DNA of 7,551 nucleotides from DASZCR01 sp035942915 (lineage in GTDB: Bacteria > Acidobacteriota > Blastocatellia > Pyrinomonadales > Pyrinomonadaceae), in the NCBI GenBank assembly GCA_035942915.1, contig DASZCR010000254.1:1-7551 (forward strand), written 5' to 3'. The stretch's first letter is position 1; every line of letters starts with the position of its first letter. Both the position numbers and the translations under genes were made by a program. The notes under the pieces were generated by a model. The model saw only the letters and a program-made list of their open reading frames with translations, ran no database searches and had not been told where the DNA came from. Shown piece by piece: positions 1 to 4,780 of this stretch.

Positions 1-60
1 GAGAAATCCAGTCTTCTCCTATCACCCATCACCCATCACCTATCACCCATGTTCTATCAC
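1..60. repeat. Heptamer palindrome element, copy 1 (right half)
   Basis: Positions 1-18 match the central core of the two complete elements further on: the reverse complement is identical to the copy 3 core at 15 of 18 bases and ends in TTTCTC. From position 19 the right arm follows as in-phase 7-mers: CTATCAC (19-25), CCATCAC (26-32), CCATCAC (33-39), CTATCAC (40-46), a decayed CCATGTT (47-53) and CTATCAC (54-60). The GTGATRR left arm must lie before the window, so the element is cut by the edge, not necessarily truncated in the genome. Within the core, GAGAA (1-5) can pair with TTCTC (14-18). Orientation is the same as copy 2. Confidence 0.85.
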
Positions 61-66
61 TGTCCT

Positions 67-101
67 TTGAACTTTGGGCTTCGCACCTTAAACTGTCTTT
101 C
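67..101 (+). promoter_or_regulatory. Candidate promoter giving a leaderless mRNA
   Basis: TTGAAC (67-72) matches four of six bases of a sigma-70 -35 box. A 16 bp spacer leads to TAAACT (89-94), which fits the TANNNT form of a -10 box, and seven bases then separate it from the ATG at 102. That spacing would place the transcription start at or next to the start codon. There is no purine-rich Shine-Dalgarno sequence before this ATG, which agrees with a leaderless message. Inference from motifs only. Confidence 0.4.
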
Positions 102-806
102 ATGTTCGAGTGGTTAAGCGAGGTGGGCGCGTGGCTGCGTGAGACGGCCGTCTATGTCTTCATGTGGTTGCAGCAGTTCATCGTCGGTGTGCCTATCTAC
201 GTGGCAGGCCCGGCGATGATTATCGTCGGCGCGCTCGACTCGTCGCTGCTCTCGCTGCCGGAGATTAACGATTACCTCGTCGTCATCCGCTGCATGGACG
301 ACCACAAGGCGGCCTTCTACTTCCCGCTCTTCGCCGCCGCCGGGTCGGTTCTGGGAAGCCTCCTGCTCTACAGCATCATGCGACGCGGCGGACAGGCTTT
401 GTTGCGCCGCCGCTTCCGCGCCGAGCACATCGAGCGCGTCGAGCGAGCCTACGCGCGCTTCGGCGTGTTGACGCTGGCCGTGCCCGCCATCCTGCCGCCG
501 CCGATGCCCTTCAAGATTTTCGTCGCTACGGCCGGGGCGCTCGAATATCCGCGCTGGCGCTTTGTCGTGACCATCATGGTCGCGCGCAGTCTCCGCTACA
601 CGGTCGAAGGCGCGCTCGCCGTCTTCTACGGCAAGGAGGTGCTCACGTTCCTGCATGAGCGCGGGTTGGAGATGCTCGGTTGGGCGGCGCTGGCGTGTCT
701 GGCCGGTCTGGCGTGCTATCTGGTCTGGACGCGCCTGTTCGCCAAGCGTCGGCGTAGCGCCGACAAAACTTCGAGCGCGGCCGTCGTCAACGAGTCTGAA
801 GGATAG
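102..806 (+). CDS. VTT/DedA-like integral membrane protein (first of a tandem pair)
   Basis: A 234-residue polytopic membrane protein that I assign to the VTT (SNARE-associated/DedA-like) superfamily. Members include polyprenyl-phosphate and phospholipid flippases and scramblases. Visible features are an N-terminal hydrophobic stretch (about 16-46), LDS (45-47), the helix AAAGSVLGSLLLYSIMRR (78-95) with its GxxxG-like glycines, LPPPMPFK (131-138) followed by TAG (143-145), VEG (168-170) and a last membrane helix (about 191-213) before a basic, low-complexity tail. The textbook DedA F-x-R-x-x-P-x-x-R signature is absent; PPP-x-PFK occupies a similar place, so this is a divergent subfamily and the substrate is unknown. 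It is a paralogue of the next gene, 54 bp downstream, sharing LDS, the SRR/MRR helix, LPPPxPFK and xEGxxAVxYG. The start is the ATG at 102, with no Shine-Dalgarno and a promoter-like motif just upstream. Confidence 0.8.
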   Translation: MFEWLSEVGAWLRETAVYVFMWLQQFIVGVPIYVAGPAMIIVGALDSSLLSLPEINDYLVVIRCMDDHKAAFYFPLFAAAGSVLGSLLLYSIMRRGGQALLRRRFRAEHIERVERAYARFGVLTLAVPAILPPPMPFKIFVATAGALEYPRWRFVVTIMVARSLRYTVEGALAVFYGKEVLTFLHERGLEMLGWAALACLAGLACYLVWTRLFAKRRRSADKTSSAAVVNESEG

Positions 807-860
807 AAGGGACGGGCGGGCTAGGAAGTTTCGAGTTGATGAAAGGATGACGCGAGAGGG

Positions 861-1478
861 GTGAAGGGTATCTGGCGGAAAATCGCGGAATGGTTGACCG
901 AGGTTAGAGACTACCTGCAAGCCTTCGGCGCGTTCGGACTCTTCGGTATCGCCCTGCTCGACTCGGCGTTTGTGCCGCTGCCGGGCGGCCCCGATGCCGT
1001 GATGCTCGTGCTCTCCGGGCGTAATCCTTCGTTGATGCCCGTCTACGCGCTGGCGGCCACGCTCGGTTCGACCATCGGCTGCGTCATCCTCTACTACATC
1101 TCGCGGCGCGCCGGGCGCAGCGCACTCGAACGCTTCTCGGAGCAGAAGCGAGCGCGCGTTCAGGGATGGGTCGAACGCTACGACGTGCTCTCGGTGCTGG
1201 TCGCCTCGCTGCTGCCGCCGCCGTTTCCCTTCAAACTGTTCGTGGTGACGGCAGGGGTCTTTCGCCTCAACGTGGTGCGGTTTGCGCTGGCCGTCGCGGC
1301 CGGTCGCGCCGCGCGCTTCTTTCTCGAAGGGTGGGTGGCTGTCACTTACGGCGAACGCGCGCAGCAGTTTCTCGCAGACAACTTCGCGTGGATTGGGCTG
1401 ACGCTCGTCGCCGTCGTCATCGCCGTCTTCATCCTGCGAAGCCTGACGCGGAAAAAGAGCGCCGAGGCCGAAGGATGA
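861..1478 (+). CDS. VTT/DedA-like integral membrane protein (second of a tandem pair)
   Basis: A 205-residue membrane protein paralogous to the preceding gene over its whole length: EWLTEV (10-15), LDS (33-35), AATLGSTIGCVILYYISRR (65-83), LLPPPFPFKLFVVTAG (117-132), FFLEGWVAVTYGE (153-165), a last hydrophobic helix (about 176-193) and a short basic tail. It is about 30 residues shorter, mainly in the first loop region and the C-terminal tail. The conserved PPP-x-PFK segment and the LEG glutamate are candidate functional residues because both paralogues keep them. The start used is GTG at 861, as no ATG in frame covers the N-terminal helix. AAAGGA (842-847) and GAGAGGGG (853-860) are purine-rich but poorly spaced, so the exact start is uncertain. 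It probably shares a transcript with the first paralogue (54 bp gap). Its TGA ends one base before the stop of the convergent exonuclease. Substrate unknown; lipid or polyprenyl-phosphate transport is the family-level guess. Confidence 0.78.
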   Translation: MKGIWRKIAEWLTEVRDYLQAFGAFGLFGIALLDSAFVPLPGGPDAVMLVLSGRNPSLMPVYALAATLGSTIGCVILYYISRRAGRSALERFSEQKRARVQGWVERYDVLSVLVASLLPPPFPFKLFVVTAGVFRLNVVRFALAVAAGRAARFFLEGWVAVTYGERAQQFLADNFAWIGLTLVAVVIAVFILRSLTRKKSAEAEG

Positions 1479-1479
1479 G

Positions 1480-2313
1480 TTAGACGCCCGCCTGCGAACT
1501 GTGTCCGTTGACGCGGAAACTGCGCGCCTGCGCTAAATTGCGGACGCCGTGACGGTGGAGCACTTCGAGCAGGAGGATGAAGACTTCGGCGGTGGCGCGT
1601 GCGTCGTCTCCGGCGCGGTGACGTTTGGCGATATTGACGGCGAAGTGTTCGGCCAGCATGTGCAGGCGATGGCTGGCGAGGTCTGGCAGGACGCGTCGCG
1701 CCAGCGAGACGGTGCAGAGATGCGGGTTGACCATCCGTCGGCCGGGGAAGACGAGCGAGAGTTCGTGGTTGATGAAGCGCACGTCGAACTGTGCATTGTG
1801 CGCGACGAGAACGGCGCTGTCGGCGAACTTGAGCCATTCGGGCGCGACTTCGGGAAAGCGCGGCGCGTCCGCCACCATCTCGTCCGAGATGCCGGTCAGG
1901 CCGACGATGAAAGGCGGAATCTTCATCTCCGGATTCAGCAACGTCTGAAACTCCGCGACGATGCGCCCGCGACTGACGCGATACGCGCCCAACTCGATGA
2001 TGCGACACGGCGGCGTCTTCGGCCCCGTCGTCTCCACGTCGAAGACGACATAATCGGTCTCCGAGATGACTCGGCACTCGTCGTCGTCGCAGACGAGTTC
2101 GATTTCGCTCGATTCGTCGAGGATGCGCAGACGCCAGTCGTCTTTGATAAGTTCGGCGACGAGCAGGGCGGCGAGTTGTGGGTCGAGGTCGGGCAGTTGC
2201 AGGACGGCATCGGCGACGAGTGCGGCGGGCACGCGTCCGCCGCGCAGGCGCAACAGTTGGATGGCCTCCTGAACGAGTGTTGAATCGGAAACAAGGTTGC
2301 GAAAGGTCTGCAT
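1480..2313 (-). CDS. DEDDh 3'-5' exonuclease (DNA polymerase III epsilon-like)
   Basis: A 277-residue protein with a DnaQ/RNase T-type exonuclease domain. Exo I is VVFDVETTG with acidic residues D92 and E94, Exo II is HNAQFD with D177, and Exo III is HRAGDDA with H232 and D237. All four acids and the histidine of a DEDDh two-metal nuclease are present, so it should be catalytically competent. About 85 residues precede the nuclease domain: a helical segment (QEAIQLLRLRGGRVPAALVA) and an acidic stretch (CDDDE) whose function I do not recognise. It could be the replicative proofreading subunit or, more likely given this N-terminal extension, an accessory DnaQ-like exonuclease; the sequence does not decide. 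A GTG at 2331 would add six residues, but the ATG at 2313 is preferred because a TGC-TACAAT -10 motif lies eight bases upstream of it and inside the longer version. The gene is monocistronic here, convergent with the DedA pair and divergent from pyrE. Confidence 0.88.
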   Translation of the reverse strand: MQTFRNLVSDSTLVQEAIQLLRLRGGRVPAALVADAVLQLPDLDPQLAALLVAELIKDDWRLRILDESSEIELVCDDDECRVISETDYVVFDVETTGPKTPPCRIIELGAYRVSRGRIVAEFQTLLNPEMKIPPFIVGLTGISDEMVADAPRFPEVAPEWLKFADSAVLVAHNAQFDVRFINHELSLVFPGRRMVNPHLCTVSLARRVLPDLASHRLHMLAEHFAVNIAKRHRAGDDARATAEVFILLLEVLHRHGVRNLAQARSFRVNGHSSQAGV

Positions 2314-2330
2314 CCGGGCGCATTGTAGCA
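2314..2330 (-). promoter_or_regulatory. Extended -10 promoter for the exonuclease, probably leaderless
   Basis: Read on the minus strand, TACAAT (complement of 2322-2327) matches five of six bases of the -10 consensus and is preceded by TGC, the TGn of an extended -10. Eight bases separate it from the ATG at 2313, so transcription would start at about the start codon. No convincing -35 is seen, which extended -10 promoters tolerate, and there is no Shine-Dalgarno sequence. The motif lies in the 43 bp shared with the divergent pyrE gene, so the two promoters probably overlap. Confidence 0.45.
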
Positions 2331-2337
2331 CGGCGAA

Positions 2338-2345
2338 AAGGAAGG
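2338..2345 (+). promoter_or_regulatory. Shine-Dalgarno site of pyrE
   Basis: AAGGAAGG ends 11 bases before the ATG at 2357. A second purine cluster, AGGAG (2350-2354), is only two bases from the ATG, too close for normal use. This site supports the ATG at 2357 over the upstream extension. Confidence 0.5.
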
Positions 2346-2356
2346 CGGCAGGAGCG

Positions 2357-2929
2357 ATGTACGGCGAAGATGTTCTGGAAAGATTTCGGCGAACGGGCGC
2401 TCTGCTCGAAGGCCATTTCGTTTTGACGAGCGGTCTGCACAGCAGCAGTTACCTGCAATGCGCGCTCGTCCTGCAACACCCTGCGGAGGCCGAAAGCTTC
2501 GGCCGCGCCATCGCCGAGCACTTCGCGCCGCACGGGGTCGAGACCGTTGTCGCGCCTGCCATCGGAGGCATCGTCATCGGTTGGGAAGTGGCACGCGCGC
2601 TCGGCGTCCGTTCCATCTGGACGGAGCGCGAGGCGGGCGCGATGACGCTCCGGCGCGGCTTCACTGTGCGCTCCGGCGAAAGCGTCGTCGTCGTCGAAGA
2701 TGTCATCACGACGGGCGGCTCGACGCGCGAGACGATAGAGACGCTGCGCGCGGCGGGCGCGCGCGTCGTCGGCGCAGCCTCCATCATCGACCGTTCGGGC
2801 GGCCGTGCCGATGTCGGCGTGCCGCGCGTCGCGCTTGCCACGCTCGATGTCCCGGCCATCGCCCCCTCCGCCTGCCCCCAATGCGCCGCAGGTATCCCCG
2901 CCATCAAACCGGGCAGCAGAAAACAGTGA
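2357..2929 (+). CDS. pyrE: Orotate phosphoribosyltransferase
   Basis: PyrE transfers the phosphoribosyl group of PRPP to orotate, giving OMP, the fifth step of de novo pyrimidine synthesis in the cytosol. The 190-residue product carries the type I PRTase PRPP loop VVVVEDVITTGGS (E114, D115, then TTGGS 118-122). It also has the early LTSGLHSSSYLQCA segment, the APAIGGIVIG hood/loop region, and a C-terminal ACPQCAAGIPAIKPGSR block usual for the bacterial subgroup with two nearby cysteines. Length is normal. The start is the ATG at 2357, preceded by AAGGAAGG (2338-2345). An in-frame extension to 2297 is open but would overlap the exonuclease start region and lacks family similarity. The last codon CAG is followed by a TGA that is part of the first GTGATAG heptamer of repeat copy 2, so the repeat supplies the stop. 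The end PGSRKQ shows the protein is complete. It is divergent from the exonuclease. Confidence 0.93.
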   Translation: MYGEDVLERFRRTGALLEGHFVLTSGLHSSSYLQCALVLQHPAEAESFGRAIAEHFAPHGVETVVAPAIGGIVIGWEVARALGVRSIWTEREAGAMTLRRGFTVRSGESVVVVEDVITTGGSTRETIETLRAAGARVVGAASIIDRSGGRADVGVPRVALATLDVPAIAPSACPQCAAGIPAIKPGSRKQ

Positions 2930-3025
2930 TAGGTGATGGGTGATAAGTGATAGGTGATAAGTGATAGGTGATGGGTGATAAGAGAAAAGCTTTTGTCCTA
3001 TCACCTATCACCCATCACCTATCAC
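2926..3025. repeat. Heptamer palindrome element, copy 2 (complete)
   Basis: The left arm is eight contiguous in-phase 7-mers GTGATRR (2926-2981), with RR = AG, GG, AA, AG, AA, AG, GG, AA. The core is the 16 nt at 2982-2997, containing the perfect palindrome AAAAGCTTTT (2985-2994). The right arm is four 7-mers YYATCAC (2998-3025), with YY = CT, CT, CC, CT. The arms can pair in several registers. The one adjacent to the core gives 28 positions with 24 Watson-Crick pairs, one G-U and three A-C mismatches. A register shifted by two units pairs 20 of 21. The element fills essentially the whole pyrE-truA gap: it starts inside the pyrE stop codon region and ends seven bases before the truA ATG. No poly-T tract follows the stem, so it is not a canonical intrinsic terminator. 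Confidence 0.95.
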
Positions 3026-3032
3026 CATCTTT

Positions 3033-3782
3033 ATGAATTACAGGTTGACGATTCAGTACGACGGGACGGACTTTCACGGCTGGCAGATGCAGGACGAGGC
3101 GCGCACCGTGCAGGGGGAACTGACGCGTGTGCTGTCGCTCATCGATGGCGGCGCGGTCGTCGTTCACGGCGCGGGGCGCACGGATGCGGGTGTACATGCA
3201 GAGGCGCAGGTGGCGAGCGTGCATCTCAGGCGCGAGTGGACGGGAGAGAAATTGCGCGCGGCAATTAACGGTAACCTTGCGCGCGACGTGCGCGTCATCG
3301 AGGCGAGCCTCGCAGACGAAGACTTTCATGCGCGTTTTTCGGCGCGCGGCAAGACCTATTGCTACCGCGTCTTCAACGAGCCTTTCGCCTCGCCCTTCTG
3401 GTCGCGCTACGCGCACGCAGAGGCGCGTCCGCTCGACATCGAACGGATGCGGCAGACGGCCGCGCTCTGCGTCGGCGAACACGACTGGACGGCCTTCTCC
3501 GCGTTGCAGACAGAGACGCGCACGCGCGTCCGGCGCGTCACACGACTCGACGTGACGACACGCGTGACGACGCGCGGGCGCGGCCGTCTCGTGGAGATTC
3601 ACGCCAGCGCGGAGGGCTTCCTGCGCTACATGGTGCGCTCTATCGCGGGAACATTGCTGGCCGTCGGGAGGGGAGAGAAGGACACCGAGACCGTCGCGCG
3701 TGCTCTGGCGACGGGCGACCGCACGCTGGTCGGCGCGACCGCTCCGGCCTGCGGCCTGACGCTCGTCGAAGTCCATTATTGA
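3033..3782 (+). CDS. truA: tRNA pseudouridine(38-40) synthase
   Basis: TruA isomerises uridines 38, 39 and 40 in the anticodon stem-loop of tRNAs to pseudouridine. The 249-residue protein begins with the family N-terminus YRLTIQYDGTDFHGWQ (3-18) and has GAGRTDAGVHA (46-56), whose D51 is the catalytic aspartate. It also contains the KTYCYRVFN strand, the HDWTAFSA block and the C-terminal GFLRYMVRSIAGTLL segment that positions the tRNA. Length is typical. The ATG at 3033 is fixed by the conserved N-terminus. No Shine-Dalgarno sequence is present: the bases before the ATG are the last YYATCAC heptamer of repeat copy 2 plus CATCTTT. Initiation must be independent of Shine-Dalgarno pairing, or depend on leaderless or coupled translation. 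TATCAC (3020-3025) lies exactly seven bases before the ATG, a place where a -10 box could sit, but it matches the consensus at only four of six positions. Confidence 0.95.
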   Translation: MNYRLTIQYDGTDFHGWQMQDEARTVQGELTRVLSLIDGGAVVVHGAGRTDAGVHAEAQVASVHLRREWTGEKLRAAINGNLARDVRVIEASLADEDFHARFSARGKTYCYRVFNEPFASPFWSRYAHAEARPLDIERMRQTAALCVGEHDWTAFSALQTETRTRVRRVTRLDVTTRVTTRGRGRLVEIHASAEGFLRYMVRSIAGTLLAVGRGEKDTETVARALATGDRTLVGATAPACGLTLVEVHY

Positions 3783-3798
3783 GACGCGAGTGGTCGGG

Positions 3799-3819
3799 CG
3801 ACTTTGCATTTTAAAGTCG
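3799..3819. promoter_or_regulatory. 7-bp inverted repeat overlapping the uppS -35
   Basis: CGACTTT (3799-3805) and AAAGTCG (3813-3819) are perfect inverted repeats around the seven-base spacer GCATTTT, with two further possible G-U pairs outside. It starts 17 bases after the truA stop. It could be a repressor operator, because the candidate -35 (3804-3809) lies in it, or a weak RNA hairpin ending truA transcription. Only three T residues follow, which argues against an efficient intrinsic terminator. Confidence 0.45.
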
Positions 3820-3833
3820 TTTGCGATTATGAT
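3804..3833 (+). promoter_or_regulatory. Candidate sigma-70 promoter of uppS
   Basis: TTGCAT (3804-3809) as -35, an 18 bp spacer, and TATGAT (3828-3833, five of six matches) as -10. The predicted start near 3840 gives a leader of about 50 nt before the ATG at 3891. It sits in the AT-richest patch of the 108 bp gap between truA and uppS, in contrast to the GC-rich genes on either side. Confidence 0.45.
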
Positions 3834-3890
3834 GCGCCGGAGGTTGCCTCCGTCTTGAGCGCGGTCAGGTGCGGAAAGGGAAATCGGGGA

Positions 3891-4682
3891 ATGCTCGCGG
3901 ATTTTGCCGAGGTCGTGGAAAAGGGTTCGCGTGACGAGTCGCTGCTGGCGCGCGTCGCGTGGGACAGGCTGCCGCGCCACGTCGCAATTATCATGGACGG
4001 GAACGGGCGTTGGGCAGGGCAGCGCGGGCAGCCGCGCGTGGCCGGACACCGCGCCGGAGTCGAGGCCGTGCGTGCTGCCGTCGATACCTGCGCGCGCCTG
4101 CGCCTCGGCGCGCTCACGCTCTACGCCTTCTCGACCGAAAACTGGAAGCGTCCGCGCCTCGAAGTCGATGCGCTGATGCGTATGCTCAAGCGTTACCTGC
4201 GGCTCGAACTCGAAGCGATTGACCGCCAGAACATCCGCTTTCAGGCCATCGGCCGCCTCGACGGATTGCCGGAGAGCGTGCGCCGCGAGTTGCAGAAGGC
4301 TTCCGAGCGCACGGAGAGGAATACGGGGATGGTCTTGAGCGTCGCGCTCAACTACGGCGGGCGCGCAGAGATAGTCGATGCAGCGAACCGCGCCGTGCGT
4401 CGCCTCTTAGCGGAGGGACGCGGCGCAGACGAGTTGACCGAAGAGAGAATCGAGGCCGAACTTTACACGCGCCACCTGCCCGCGCTCGACCTGCTGGTGC
4501 GCACGAGCGGCGAGTTGCGCATCTCCAATTTCATGCTCTGGCAGGCCGCCTACAGCGAGATTTACGTGACCGAAACGCTGTGGCCTGACTTCCGGCGCAC
4601 GCACCTGCTTGAAGCCGTCCTCGACTACCAGAGGCGCGACCGGCGCTTCGGCGGCCTCCAACTCGTCGCTAACGCCAAGTGA
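3891..4682 (+). CDS. uppS: Isoprenyl transferase (undecaprenyl diphosphate synthase)
   Basis: A cis-prenyltransferase that adds IPP units to farnesyl diphosphate to make undecaprenyl diphosphate, the carrier lipid for peptidoglycan and other surface glycans. The 263-residue protein has HVAIIMDGNGRWA (30-42) with the catalytic D36. It also has the GHRAG segment, LTLYAFSTENWKRP, an ALNYGGRAEIVDA block and RTSGELRISNFMLWQAAYSE (204-223), the IPP-binding signature. These are all hallmarks of the family and intact. The start at 3891 is chosen because AAAGGGA (3875-3881) sits nine bases upstream and the product length fits. The frame stays open to a TTG at 3804, but that extension has no family similarity and would overlap the candidate promoter. 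Its TGA (4680-4682) lies in GTGAAGG, a near-match to the heptamer unit, just before repeat copy 3. It is adjacent to cdsA as in many bacteria, though 98 bp away here because of the repeat. Confidence 0.95.
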   Translation: MLADFAEVVEKGSRDESLLARVAWDRLPRHVAIIMDGNGRWAGQRGQPRVAGHRAGVEAVRAAVDTCARLRLGALTLYAFSTENWKRPRLEVDALMRMLKRYLRLELEAIDRQNIRFQAIGRLDGLPESVRRELQKASERTERNTGMVLSVALNYGGRAEIVDAANRAVRRLLAEGRGADELTEERIEAELYTRHLPALDLLVRTSGELRISNFMLWQAAYSEIYVTETLWPDFRRTHLLEAVLDYQRRDRRFGGLQLVANAK

Positions 4683-4692
4683 AGGGATAGAA

Positions 4693-4766
4693 GTGATAAG
4701 TGATGGGTGATAGGTGATAGGACAAAACGGGATTTCTCTTATCACCCATCACCCATCACTTATCAC
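4693..4766. repeat. Heptamer palindrome element, copy 3 (complete, inverted relative to copies 1 and 2)
   Basis: The left arm is GTGATAA, GTGATGG, GTGATAG, GTGATAG (4693-4720). The core is 18 nt (4721-4738). The right arm is TTATCAC, CCATCAC, CCATCAC, TTATCAC (4739-4766). The arms form a 28-position stem with 26 Watson-Crick pairs, one G-U and one A-C mismatch. Core ends GACAAA and TTTCTC extend it with one mismatch to about 34 bp, leaving a six-base loop (4727-4732). By its core, this copy runs opposite to copy 2: the reverse complement of the copy 2 core has the same GACAAAA and TTTCTC ends. A decayed unit, GTGAAGG (4679-4685), and GATAGAA (4686-4692) continue the seven-base phase into the uppS stop codon. 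No T-run follows the stem. Confidence 0.95.
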
Positions 4767-4780
4767 CAACTACATACAGA

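Noticed and set aside
861..867. GTGAAGG at the second DedA-like start as a repeat remnant
   Set aside because: It equals the decayed unit next to copy 3, but no neighbouring in-phase units or core are present, so it is most likely chance.
114..920. Long minus-strand open frame across the first DedA-like gene
   Set aside because: Its product is arginine-, aspartate- and glutamine-rich without domain character, whereas the plus strand encodes a clear membrane protein with a matching paralogue.
1549..2283. Long plus-strand open frame opposite the exonuclease
   Set aside because: It is the antisense shadow of a gene with all DEDDh motifs intact. Long shadow frames are expected in GC-rich DNA.
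2926..2981. TRAP-type RNA binding site
   Set aside because: TRAP needs NAG triplets separated by two to three bases. Here the period is seven and the invariant part is GTGAT, so the spacing does not fit.
2926..3025. CRISPR array
   Set aside because: The units are seven bases, contiguous and without variable spacers. No cas gene is present.
2926..3030. Rho-independent terminator after pyrE (and likewise at 4693-4780)
   Set aside because: The stem is long enough but AT/GT-mixed, and no run of T follows the 3' arm at either site. A processing or attenuation role remains possible.
2975..3268. Open frames whose peptides read through the heptamers (rich in SYH, PIT, HHL)
   Set aside because: These are translations of the YYATCAC repeat joined to out-of-frame parts of truA, pyrE or cdsA. 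They overlap strongly supported genes and are artefacts.
4675..4770. Target-site duplication CCAA flanking copy 3
   Set aside because: CCAA occurs just before the decayed left end and just after the right arm, but four bases is short and copy 2 has no flanking duplication, so mobility is not supported.
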